Assembly (NCBI RefSeq): GCF_030686155.1 | Contig: NZ_JAUPEV010000002.1 | Coordinates: 62,001 to 126,000, forward strand | Length of the DNA stretch: 64,000 nucleotides | Origin: Helicobacter_J cappadocius | GTDB lineage: Bacteria; Campylobacterota; Campylobacteria; Campylobacterales; Helicobacteraceae | Reading direction: 5' to 3' | Shown: one piece after another, positions 1 through 7,164 of the stretch | How positions within the stretch are numbered: position 1 is the stretch's first letter | Layout of the letters: the number at the start of each line of letters is the position of its first letter | Position numbers and translations under genes: made by a program | The notes under the pieces: generated by a model | What the model saw: the letters and a program-made list of their open reading frames with translations, nothing else | Database searches by the model: none | Told to the model about the DNA's origin: nothing

Positions 1-795
1 GGTATGCCTACGCGTGTAGCACAGGGTGATATTTCATTTTTAAAACACCCAACACATGGCGATTTTAAAGCAGTGGCTTTGGCACCAGGTAATTTGGCAG
101 AATCTTATACAGAGGCTTTCAGGGCTTTTAATCTAGCCGAAGAATTGATGACCCCAGTATTTTTGATGATGGATGAAACAATTGGCCACATGTATGGTAA
201 GACAATGATCCCAGATTTAGAAGATATTCAAAAAACCATTATTAATAGAAAAAGATTTGATGGTGATCCAAAAGATTATCAACCTTATGGGGTTTCTCAA
301 AACGATCCTGCTGTTTTAAATCCATTTTTTAAAGGTTATCGTTATCATATAACAGGTCTTCATCATGGACCTATTGGATTTCCAACCGAAGATGCCAAGA
401 TGGGACAAGCATTGATTGATAGATTATTTGGAAAAATTGACTCCAGAATAGATACGATAACCAAAAATGAAGAACTTGATTTAGACGGTGCTGAGATTGC
501 TATTATTGCTTATGGATCAGTTTCTTTGGCGGTAAAAGAAGCGATGATAGAGCTGAAAAAACAAAATGGTAAAAAAGTGGGACTCTTTCGGCCTATAACA
601 ATTTGGCCTAGCCCAGAGAAGCAAATCAAAGCTTTAGGGGAAAAATTTGAAAAAATTTTGGTAATTGAGTTAAATAAGGGTCAGTATGTTGAAGAAATCG
701 AGAGAATATTGCATAGAAAAGTGCATTTTATGGGACAAGCAAATGGTCGAAGTATTTCGCCTAGCCAAATCATCTCTAAGATAAAGGAGCTTTAA
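1..795 (+). CDS. oorA: 2-oxoglutarate:acceptor oxidoreductase subunit alpha (OorA), 5'-truncated by window edge
   Basis: OorA is the large subunit of the four-subunit OorDABC enzyme, which oxidises 2-oxoglutarate to succinyl-CoA and passes electrons to ferredoxin, flavodoxin or quinone. Only the C-terminal 264 or so residues lie in the window; the frame is open at base 1, so the first Met seen is not the real start (the family is about 375 residues long). A transketolase C-terminal-like segment is visible around residues 160-262, with the motif IAIIAYGSVSLAVKEA. The stop is followed one base later by the start of oorB, showing an operon. The small ferredoxin subunit oorD would be expected just upstream, outside the window. 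Confidence 0.95.
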   Translation, partial: GMPTRVAQGDISFLKHPTHGDFKAVALAPGNLAESYTEAFRAFNLAEELMTPVFLMMDETIGHMYGKTMIPDLEDIQKTIINRKRFDGDPKDYQPYGVSQNDPAVLNPFFKGYRYHITGLHHGPIGFPTEDAKMGQALIDRLFGKIDSRIDTITKNEELDLDGAEIAIIAYGSVSLAVKEAMIELKKQNGKKVGLFRPITIWPSPEKQIKALGEKFEKILVIELNKGQYVEEIERILHRKVHFMGQANGRSISPSQIISKIKEL

Positions 796-796
796 A

Positions 797-1624
797 ATGG
801 CATTTAATTACGATGAATACCTAAGAGTAGAAAAAATGCCCACACTTTGGTGTTGGGGATGTGGAGATGGCGTCATTTTGAAATCAATCATTCGTGCTAT
901 TGATGCTATTGGTTGGGATATGAATGATGTTTGTTTGGTGAGTGGAATTGGGTGCAGTGGAAGAATGAGTTCTTATGTGAATTGCAATACCGTACATACA
1001 ACACATGGACGAGCTGTAGCATATGCAACAGGCATTAAGATGGCAAATCCCGATAAACATGTTATTGTTGTTTCTGGTGATGGTGATGCTCTGGCTATAG
1101 GAGGGAATCATACTATTCATGCTTGTAGAAGAAATATTGATATTAATTTCGTACTTGTAAATAATTTTATCTATGGTTTGACAAATTCTCAAACATCACC
1201 TACTACACCACAAGGAATGTGGACGGTAACTGCTCAGTATGGGAATATTGATAATAATTTTGATCCTTGCAGGTTAGCAGATGCAGCAGGAGCAACTTTT
1301 GTAGCTAGAGAGAGTGTTTTGGATCCGAAAAAAATAGAAAAAGTTTTTACTGAAGGATTTAAACACGAAGGGTTTAGTTTTTTTGATATTCACAGCAATT
1401 GTCATATCAATTTGGGTAGGAAAAATAAAATGGGTGAAGCAGTTCAGGTTCTTAACTGGATGGATTCTAGAATTCTCTCAAAAAGAAAATACGATGAGCT
1501 TAGTGAAGAAGAAAAAATAGGAAAATTTCCAACAGGAATTTTAAAACACGATACAAGTAAGACAGAATATACTCAAGCATATAAAGAAGTTATTAAAAAA
1601 GCACAAGAAAAAGGAGGGCATTAG
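797..1624 (+). CDS. oorB: 2-oxoglutarate:acceptor oxidoreductase subunit beta (OorB)
   Basis: This is the thiamine-pyrophosphate-binding subunit of the Oor complex, 275 residues, a normal family length. The TPP/Mg motif is seen as GDGDALAIGGNHTIHACRR at about residues 94-112, followed by the usual VNNFIYGLT. An early cysteine pair in LWCWGCGDG fits an iron-sulfur ligand region. The RBS AAGGAG lies in the last codons of oorA. The next gene, oorC, starts two bases after the stop, so the subunits are probably co-translated. It resembles PorB in the same window but lacks the PorB-type NTGGQRSG segment, which supports the assignment to the 2-oxoglutarate enzyme. Confidence 0.96.
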   Translation: MAFNYDEYLRVEKMPTLWCWGCGDGVILKSIIRAIDAIGWDMNDVCLVSGIGCSGRMSSYVNCNTVHTTHGRAVAYATGIKMANPDKHVIVVSGDGDALAIGGNHTIHACRRNIDINFVLVNNFIYGLTNSQTSPTTPQGMWTVTAQYGNIDNNFDPCRLADAAGATFVARESVLDPKKIEKVFTEGFKHEGFSFFDIHSNCHINLGRKNKMGEAVQVLNWMDSRILSKRKYDELSEEEKIGKFPTGILKHDTSKTEYTQAYKEVIKKAQEKGGH

Positions 1625-1626
1625 GC

Positions 1627-2196
1627 ATGGAAGCCCAGTTAAGATTTACAGGTGTGGGCGGACAGGGAGTCTTACTTGCTGGAGAGATACTTGCAGAATC
1701 TAGAATTGTGGCAGGTGGGTATGGTATCCAGGCCTCTACTTATACCAGCCAAGTTAGAGGAGGACCAACTAAGGTTGATATCTTGCTTGATTCTCAAGAA
1801 ATTCTCTATCCTTATGCAAATGAGGGAGAGATAGACTTTATGTTATCCACAGCCCAAGTCAGCTACAATCAGTTTAAAGGTGGTTTAAAAAATGGTGCTC
1901 TTGTTGTGATCGAGCCTAATTTAGTTTATCCTACAGCCGAAGACTTTCAAAAATACCAGATTTATAAAATTCCAATTATCACTATTGCAAAAGAAGAAGT
2001 TGGAAATGTCGTAACGCAATCGGTTGTGGCTCTTGCGGTGACTGTTACTTTTACTAAATGTGTTGATAGGGATTTGGTTTTCAATACAATGATTAGCAAA
2101 GTTCCTCAAAAGGTCGTTGAGTTAAATAAAAAGGCTTTTGATTTAGGAGAAAAGTACGCTTTAGAAGCACTAAAATTAGGAGCTGCAAATTCTTGA
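1627..2196 (+). CDS. oorC: 2-oxoglutarate:acceptor oxidoreductase subunit gamma (OorC)
   Basis: The gamma subunit of Oor, 189 residues. The N-terminal glycine motif FTGVGGQGVLLAGE (residues 7-20) and the segment QASTYTSQVRGG are diagnostic for the gamma domain of 2-oxoacid:acceptor oxidoreductases. It is the last gene of the oor operon; a hairpin with a T-run follows at 2212-2248. Helicobacter and Campylobacter lack 2-oxoglutarate dehydrogenase, so this complex is known to be the TCA-cycle route in these bacteria. Confidence 0.96.
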   Translation: MEAQLRFTGVGGQGVLLAGEILAESRIVAGGYGIQASTYTSQVRGGPTKVDILLDSQEILYPYANEGEIDFMLSTAQVSYNQFKGGLKNGALVVIEPNLVYPTAEDFQKYQIYKIPIITIAKEEVGNVVTQSVVALAVTVTFTKCVDRDLVFNTMISKVPQKVVELNKKAFDLGEKYALEALKLGAANS

Positions 2197-2211
2197 GGTT
2201 TATCTCAGAAG

Positions 2212-2248
2212 TTGATCTAGGAACTATCTTAGATCAATGGCTTTTTTT
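2212..2248 (+). terminator. Intrinsic terminator after oorC
   Basis: An 8-bp perfect inverted repeat, TTGATCTA (2212-2219) and TAGATCAA (2230-2237), is followed by seven T residues at 2242-2248. It sits 16 bases after the oorC stop and runs into the 3' end of the convergent minus-strand gene, so that gene's last codons are part of the hairpin. Confidence 0.75.
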
Positions 2249-2613
2249 ACAATTCTTTCAAAATCTTTTTTCATATCAGGATTGAGTTTTGAAAGTTGTT
2301 CTTGAGCTTGCAGTATCATTTTTGAAGTCGTATTTTGGTGTAGGCATAAAACAAATAAAAAGTTTTGTTTTTGAGATTTATTGAGATTCCATTTTGTATA
2401 ATTGTCGAAAAAATATCTCGAAGCTCTCTCAATATCCTTGATGGTGCTGTATTTCGATTCTAAAAGAAGCATAACAGTTTGGAAATCAATAGTTTTTTTT
2501 TGGCTTTTGAGGGTAGGGTTTTGTTTTTTTCTTAAAACACTCAAAAGCGTAATGAGGAATACCCCTAGCACGACTACAAAAGAGATAACAATAAAAAAAG
2601 CATTTGGGTTCAT
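2224..2613 (-). CDS. Small membrane-anchored protein of unknown function
   Basis: A 129-residue protein that I do not recognise. Residues 5-28 form one hydrophobic membrane segment (FFIVISFVVVLGVFLITLL), followed by a basic stretch (RKKQNP) and a soluble, charged, mostly helical domain of about 95 residues. The orientation implied by the basic flank is a cytoplasmic C-terminal domain. Its start is 86 bases from the divergent lysA, and its 3' end meets the oorC terminator. I infer it is a real gene from the coherent membrane-plus-domain layout and lack of a competing frame. No function can be assigned. Confidence 0.7.
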   Translation of the reverse strand: MNPNAFFIVISFVVVLGVFLITLLSVLRKKQNPTLKSQKKTIDFQTVMLLLESKYSTIKDIERASRYFFDNYTKWNLNKSQKQNFLFVLCLHQNTTSKMILQAQEQLSKLNPDMKKDFERIVKKAIDLR

Positions 2614-2650
2614 TTTTCCTCATTTATTAACATTACTGAATTTGTTCGGT

Positions 2651-2656
2651 TACAAT
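2651..2656 (+). promoter_or_regulatory. Candidate -10 box of the lysA operon
   Basis: TACAAT lies 43 bases before the lysA ATG in the 86-base divergent gap, preceded by T-rich sequence. Helicobacter housekeeping promoters rely mainly on a TATAAT-like -10 box. The AAGGGA sequence just before the ATG is the ribosome-binding site. Confidence 0.4.
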
Positions 2657-2699
2657 TGTAGCCTTTTTATTTTTAATTTTTTGTTAAGGGAATAAAAAA

Positions 2700-3935
2700 A
2701 TGGATTTTTTAACACTCTCAGATAAGTATAAAACACCCTTATATGTGTATGATTTAGATAAAGTAAAAAATCAATTTTTGAATTTTAAGGAAGCTTTTAG
2801 TGGTAGAAAGAGTTTGATTTGTTATGCATTGAAGGCAAATTCTAATTTGAGCCTTATCAATACTCTTGCTAAACTTGATAGTGGTGCAGATTGTGTTTCT
2901 ATTGGAGAGGTTAGACGTGCGATTTTGGCAGGAATTAAAAAATATAAAATTATATTTAGTGGTGTAGGGAAGAGTGATGAGGAAATTACAGAAGCTTTAG
3001 AGCTTGATATATTGTTTATCAATGTAGAATCTGAGCAAGAACTCCAACGTGTTGAGAGTATTGCACAAGGAATGGGGAAGACCGCAAGAATTTCTATTCG
3101 TGTCAATCCTAATATAGATGCAAAAACTCATCCTTATATTTCAACAGGTTTGCATGAAAATAAGTTTGGAGTTGATACGCAAACTGCCTCAAGACTTTAT
3201 CTTTATGCAAAAAAATCTTCTTTTTTAGATCCTATAGGGATTCATTTTCATCTAGGTTCGCAACTTAGTGATTTAGAACCAATATCTGTTGCCGCACAAA
3301 AGATTGTCGAATTTGCTCGTTCTCTTCTTGCTTTAAAAATAGATTTGAAATTTTTTGATGTTGGCGGGGGGATTGGAATTGTTTATGAAGATGAAAAAAC
3401 TATCAAGCTTTATGATTATGCACAGGCTATATTAAATGCTTTGAAGGGATTAGATTTTACAGTAATTTGCGAACCTGGTAGATATATTGTTGGCGAGAGT
3501 GGTTTTTTGGTTACCAAGGTTTTGTATGAGAAATATACCGATAAAAAACGTTTTATTATTATTGATGGAGCAATGAACGATTTGATACGCCCAAGTCTTT
3601 ATGGGGCTATTCATAAACTTAGTGTTTATTCTAAAGACAAACTTGACAATACAAAGCAAAGCATAGCCGATGTTGTAGGACCTATTTGTGAAAGTGGTGA
3701 TTATTTGGCAAAAGATGTTTTACTTCCGCCATTATCGCCAGGTGATTTGATTGTTTTTGAGAATGCAGGAGCATATGGCTATAGTATGGCAAGTAACTAT
3801 AATACGCGAAGAAGACCCGCAGAGGTAGGGCTTGAAAATGGCAAGGATAGAATCTTAAAAAGACGTGAAAAATTTGAAAATATGGTTGCTGATGAGTTGA
3901 GAATTTTAAAGGGAGATATGAATGGATTTGAGTGA
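2700..3935 (+). CDS. lysA: Diaminopimelate decarboxylase
   Basis: LysA converts meso-diaminopimelate to L-lysine using PLP, the last step of lysine synthesis, in the cytoplasm. At 411 residues it has the normal length. The PLP-lysine motif is ICYALKANSNLSLI (Lys near residue 47). HFHLGSQ and EPGRYIVGESG contribute to PLP phosphate binding, and GPICESGD carries the active-site cysteine. The last 14 bases overlap pheA, so the two genes are translationally coupled. This pairing of lysA with chorismate mutase/prephenate dehydratase matches the HP0290-HP0291 neighbourhood as I remember it. Confidence 0.97.
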   Translation: MDFLTLSDKYKTPLYVYDLDKVKNQFLNFKEAFSGRKSLICYALKANSNLSLINTLAKLDSGADCVSIGEVRRAILAGIKKYKIIFSGVGKSDEEITEALELDILFINVESEQELQRVESIAQGMGKTARISIRVNPNIDAKTHPYISTGLHENKFGVDTQTASRLYLYAKKSSFLDPIGIHFHLGSQLSDLEPISVAAQKIVEFARSLLALKIDLKFFDVGGGIGIVYEDEKTIKLYDYAQAILNALKGLDFTVICEPGRYIVGESGFLVTKVLYEKYTDKKRFIIIDGAMNDLIRPSLYGAIHKLSVYSKDKLDNTKQSIADVVGPICESGDYLAKDVLLPPLSPGDLIVFENAGAYGYSMASNYNTRRRPAEVGLENGKDRILKRREKFENMVADELRILKGDMNGFE

Positions 3936-4992
3936 AAAAAGAGCACAGATTGACGCTATTGATGATGCTATATTTGAACTTCTAAATAAAAGAATGGATA
4001 TTGTTTCAGATATTGGAAGAGATAAAATAAAATCAAAATCTAGTATTTATAAACCAGAACGTGAAAAACAAATCATTGAACGTTTGGCATCAAAGGAATC
4101 TATTCATCTTAACTATAAAGCCATTGAAGCAATTTATCAAGAAATTTTTGCAATTTCAAGGAATTTAGAACTTCCAGAAAAGGTGGCTTATTTGGGGCCA
4201 TTAGGAAGTTATACTCACCAGGCTGCAGAAGAAAGATTTGGGGCTATGAGTGAATATCTAGCAATGACAAATATTCACTCTGTTTTTAAAGCCGTTGAAC
4301 TCAAACGTGCAAAATATGGAGTGATACCAATTGAAAATAATACTAATGGAATGGTGGGAGATACAATAGATTTATTAGCAAATTCAGATCTTAAAATTAT
4401 TGCTGAGATTATTCTTCCTATTCATCATAGCTTTGCAAGTGACTGTGAACATATTAAAGATATCAAACGAATTTATTCTAAAGATATTGCTTTTGGACAG
4501 TGTAATAAATTTATTGAATCCCATCAGCTAGGAGAGGTGGATCGAGTGCCTGTAGATTCTACGGCTAGGGCAGCACAACTTGCCAAAGAAGATAAAAATT
4601 CTGCAGCCATTTGCTCAAGAATTGCAGGAAAATTGTATCATTTACCCATTATGTTTGATAATATTGAAGATTCTAATGAAAATAAAACTCGTTTTGTAAT
4701 TATTAGTGATTTTTCTAATCAAGCTAGTGGCAAGGATAGAACCTCTGTATTTGCCAATCTGAATGATTTTGATAAATCTGGGACATTGCTTGAATTGCTG
4801 AGGGATTTTGCAAAAATGGGTATTAATCTTACTAAGATTGACTCAAGACCGATAAAAACTAAAACCGATTTTAGTTTTGGGTTTTATATTGATTTTGATG
4901 GACATAAGGATGATGAGCATATTAAAAAACTTTTCGAATTACGAAAAAATGAACTCAAATGGCTGGGTAGCTATGTCAAGATGGAAGGTTAA
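3922..4992 (+). CDS. pheA: Bifunctional chorismate mutase/prephenate dehydratase
   Basis: The P-protein of phenylalanine synthesis: chorismate to prephenate to phenylpyruvate. Three domains are visible in 356 residues. Residues 1-85 are an AroQ-type chorismate mutase (RAQIDAIDDAIFELLNKRMDIV). Residues 88-265 are the prephenate dehydratase domain (YLGPLGSYTHQAAEERF; PIENNTNGMVGDTIDLL; the TRFVII segment). Residues 270-355 are a C-terminal ACT domain with an ESRP-like motif written DSRPIKT, expected to mediate phenylalanine feedback. It starts inside the end of lysA and is followed two bases later by the DUF2156 gene. Confidence 0.95.
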   Translation: MDLSEKRAQIDAIDDAIFELLNKRMDIVSDIGRDKIKSKSSIYKPEREKQIIERLASKESIHLNYKAIEAIYQEIFAISRNLELPEKVAYLGPLGSYTHQAAEERFGAMSEYLAMTNIHSVFKAVELKRAKYGVIPIENNTNGMVGDTIDLLANSDLKIIAEIILPIHHSFASDCEHIKDIKRIYSKDIAFGQCNKFIESHQLGEVDRVPVDSTARAAQLAKEDKNSAAICSRIAGKLYHLPIMFDNIEDSNENKTRFVIISDFSNQASGKDRTSVFANLNDFDKSGTLLELLRDFAKMGINLTKIDSRPIKTKTDFSFGFYIDFDGHKDDEHIKKLFELRKNELKWLGSYVKMEG

Positions 4993-4994
4993 AA

Positions 4995-5897
4995 ATGATT
5001 GAATATAAAAAAATCTCTTTAGAAGATAAGGCATTGTTTGATTCTTATTTAAGCAAGGATTTTTTTTATCTTTCTGACATTAGTTTTGGGAATCTCTATA
5101 TATGGCATAAAGCTAGAGAGATAAGTTTTAGTATTATAGGGAAGTGTTTGGTTATTCGCACTTGCTATGTCGGAGAGAAGCCTTTTTATTTTTATCCAAT
5201 TGCAGGAGATGAAAAAGATAAAATTGAATGTATCAAAGAGCTTATAAAAGATTGTGAGGAAAGAGGAGAAAAACTTGAATTTCATTCTTTGGAATCAATG
5301 TCCTTACAAGTTCTTCAGAAATATTTTGATGGACAATTTACTTTCAAATCTAATCGAGATAGAAGTGATTATATCTATAGCATTAAAGAATTAATTGAAC
5401 TTTCAGGGAGAAAGTATCATAAAAAAAAGAACCATCTCAATCAATTCTTACAAAATTATCCTGATTTTACTTATCAAAGTATTGACGCTACTAATAAAAA
5501 TAAGGTTTTATCTGTGTGGAAAAAATGGTTTTCCCAATTGCAAGGGGAAGTCAGCCAGGGATTAAAGAATGAAAATATTGGCATTATTAATGCATTGAGC
5601 GATTATGAGTTGCTTGGGCTTAAGGGTGGTTTTGTGAGCGTGGGTAGCGATATTGTTGCTTTTAGCTTTGGTGAAGTCATTAATTCGGAGATGGTAGTCA
5701 TTCATATTGAAAAGGCAGATTCTGATTATCACGGAGCTTATCAAATCATTAATCAACAACTTTTATTGAATGAATTTAATTCTTTTGTATATGCAAATAG
5801 GGAAGAAGATTTGGGCATAGAAGGCTTAAGAAGAGCAAAGATGAGTTATAATCCTGTATTTTTGGTTGAAAAATTTGAGGCTATATTTGACAAATAA
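4995..5897 (+). CDS. DUF2156 domain protein (GNAT-fold, MprF C-terminal-like)
   Basis: A 300-residue cytoplasmic protein of the DUF2156 type, related to the aminoacyl-transferase domain of phosphatidylglycerol lysyltransferase. The recognisable parts are the early YLSDISFGNLYIWH segment, the basic RKYHKKKNHLNQFLQNYPDF segment at about residues 136-155, and the C-terminal HIEKADSDYHGAYQIINQ with NREEDLGIEGLRRAKMSYNP near the end. No membrane segment is present, so it is the soluble form. It starts two bases after pheA, as the last gene of the lysA-pheA operon, but nothing in the sequence shows its substrate. Naming it a lysyltransferase would be an over-call. Confidence 0.85.
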   Translation: MIEYKKISLEDKALFDSYLSKDFFYLSDISFGNLYIWHKAREISFSIIGKCLVIRTCYVGEKPFYFYPIAGDEKDKIECIKELIKDCEERGEKLEFHSLESMSLQVLQKYFDGQFTFKSNRDRSDYIYSIKELIELSGRKYHKKKNHLNQFLQNYPDFTYQSIDATNKNKVLSVWKKWFSQLQGEVSQGLKNENIGIINALSDYELLGLKGGFVSVGSDIVAFSFGEVINSEMVVIHIEKADSDYHGAYQIINQQLLLNEFNSFVYANREEDLGIEGLRRAKMSYNPVFLVEKFEAIFDK

Positions 5898-5912
5898 GTC
5901 AGAGATTAAAAT

Positions 5913-6533
5913 CTACAACATTAAAAAATTTTCTAATATTTTTAGACCTTCTTGATGGGATTTTTCAGGATGTGGTTGCATACCTAGTATATTTTCTTTA
6001 GCTATGATAGAAGGAAAGATATATCCATATTCAGAAGTTCCTATAATGTCCTTGGAGTCTTTGCAAGTAACATGATAGCTGTGCACAAAATATAAATAGA
6101 CATCATCTTTTATGTTTTTAAATAAAGGGTGGTTATTATTTTTTAATCTACAAGTATTCCAACCCATATGGGGAATTTTTAGTTGGGATTGTGGGTTAAA
6201 TTTAATCACTTCGCCTCTGATGAGTCCAAGTCCTTTATGTTCTCCAAATTCAAAACTTTTTTCAAACAGAAGTTGCATTCCCAAACAAATACCTAATACA
6301 TATTTGCCACTTTTGATAAAATCAATAAAAGATTCTTTTAATCCCGAATTTTCAAAACAAGAAATTGCATCTCCAAACGCTCCTACTCCTGGTAGAATAA
6401 TTTTGTCATAATTTAGTAGCTTATCAGGATTATCTTGAATATCAACACGGAGATTTTTGATTGAGGTATTTTCAAGAGCATTTTTGACACTTGCTAGATT
6501 TCCAATATTGTAGTTTAAAATAGCTATTTGCAT
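5913..6533 (-). CDS. hisH: Imidazole glycerol phosphate synthase, glutamine amidotransferase subunit HisH
   Basis: A 206-residue class I glutamine amidotransferase. The nucleophile elbow GICLGMQLLFE gives Cys83, and QPHPEKS gives His188 and Glu190, completing the triad. The opening ILNYNIGNLASVKNAL and the HMGWN segment are typical of HisH. HisH supplies ammonia to HisF for imidazole glycerol phosphate in histidine synthesis. No hisF or other his gene is adjacent; the only other histidine-related gene in the window is hisZ, about 30 kb away. A paralogue that serves sugar amidation (as in some Campylobacter glycan loci) cannot be fully excluded, but no glycan genes are nearby. Confidence 0.88.
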   Translation of the reverse strand: MQIAILNYNIGNLASVKNALENTSIKNLRVDIQDNPDKLLNYDKIILPGVGAFGDAISCFENSGLKESFIDFIKSGKYVLGICLGMQLLFEKSFEFGEHKGLGLIRGEVIKFNPQSQLKIPHMGWNTCRLKNNNHPLFKNIKDDVYLYFVHSYHVTCKDSKDIIGTSEYGYIFPSIIAKENILGMQPHPEKSHQEGLKILENFLML

Positions 6534-6558
6534 TTTTTTACTTCGATTTTTTCTAAGT

Positions 6559-6564
6559 ATTATA
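6559..6564 (-). promoter_or_regulatory. -10 box of hisH
   Basis: Read on the minus strand this is TATAAT, preceded by GG, and sits 25 bases before the hisH ATG. It lies just downstream of the hairpin at 6577-6612, so hisH appears to have its own promoter. Confidence 0.6.
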
Positions 6565-6576
6565 CCTTGTAGAGAG

Positions 6577-6612
6577 TTTATTTGGCTAAAGAATTAGAAT
6601 TAGCCAAATAAA
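6577..6612 (-). terminator. Hairpin ending the torA-cytochrome c transcript
   Basis: A perfect 13-bp inverted repeat, TTTATTTGGCTAA (6577-6589) and TTAGCCAAATAAA (6600-6612), with a 10-base loop. It begins 11 bases after the cytochrome stop on the minus strand. A U-tract beyond the stem is lacking; the A/T-rich outer arms may play that part. Confidence 0.65.
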
Positions 6613-6623
6613 AGATAATAAAA

Positions 6624-7163
6624 TCACTCATCATCAGTCGCATATCCATCGGTTGCATGTGCCTTGAGATATTGGATAATAATATCTGCATCCTTATCGG
6701 TAGGCATTGCAAATGCCCTCATCGTGGTGAATAATCCATCCCACTCCATCATATTGTGTTCTTTGGGGGCGTGTGCAGCATGACACATTGAGCAGGTATC
6801 ATAATATAAAAATTCTGCATCTGCCCATGCATCAGCTTGATTTGGAGTGAGTTCGTTTTTTGGAAGAGAAACTTCAAGAGTGTTAGAGTCTATCTTAATA
6901 TTTTTTAGTTTGATAAATGGCAATTCAAGATTTTTTGTCCCATATAAGGTTGCTGTATCATTGGGTTTTAAATAGCCCGTGACTTTAATAATAATTTTCC
7001 CATTCGCTTCTCCAATTTTTTCTCCCGGAGTTCCTCTAACAATTGTTCCTATTATGGTTTTTCCGTCTTTGTCATATGCGTCGGTGTTGTCCATTACATA
7101 AAGCGTTTCTGCAGATGCTAAAACACCAAAAAATATAAAAAATAAAATCGTGATTTTTTTCAT
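6624..7163 (-). CDS. Periplasmic monohaem cytochrome c, electron donor to the TorA-type reductase
   Basis: 179 residues with a cleavable signal peptide (MKKITILFFIFFGVLASA). Residues 20-90 are a beta-rich N-terminal part. A single haem site CSMCH is at 124-128, and a methionine in RAFAMP at about 153 is a likely axial ligand. It directly follows the molybdoenzyme gene (one base between stop and start), so it is the expected partner, as in the Campylobacter jejuni Cj0264c-Cj0265c pair as I recall it. The role inferred is to carry electrons from the quinol/cytochrome pool to the reductase in the periplasm. It is much smaller than the pentahaem TorC of enterobacteria, so the name torC would mislead. 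Confidence 0.88.
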   Translation of the reverse strand: MKKITILFFIFFGVLASAETLYVMDNTDAYDKDGKTIIGTIVRGTPGEKIGEANGKIIIKVTGYLKPNDTATLYGTKNLELPFIKLKNIKIDSNTLEVSLPKNELTPNQADAWADAEFLYYDTCSMCHAAHAPKEHNMMEWDGLFTTMRAFAMPTDKDADIIIQYLKAHATDGYATDDE

Positions 7164-7164
7164 T

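Noticed and set aside
884..1192. 102-residue minus-strand frame inside oorB
   Set aside because: It lies wholly within a well-conserved gene on the other strand and its composition (Ile, Asn, Ser, Cys and His-rich) is that of a shadow frame.
3363..3370. G-run in lysA as a phase-variable tract
   Set aside because: It is only six G residues inside a conserved glycine block (GGGIG), too short and too constrained for phase variation.
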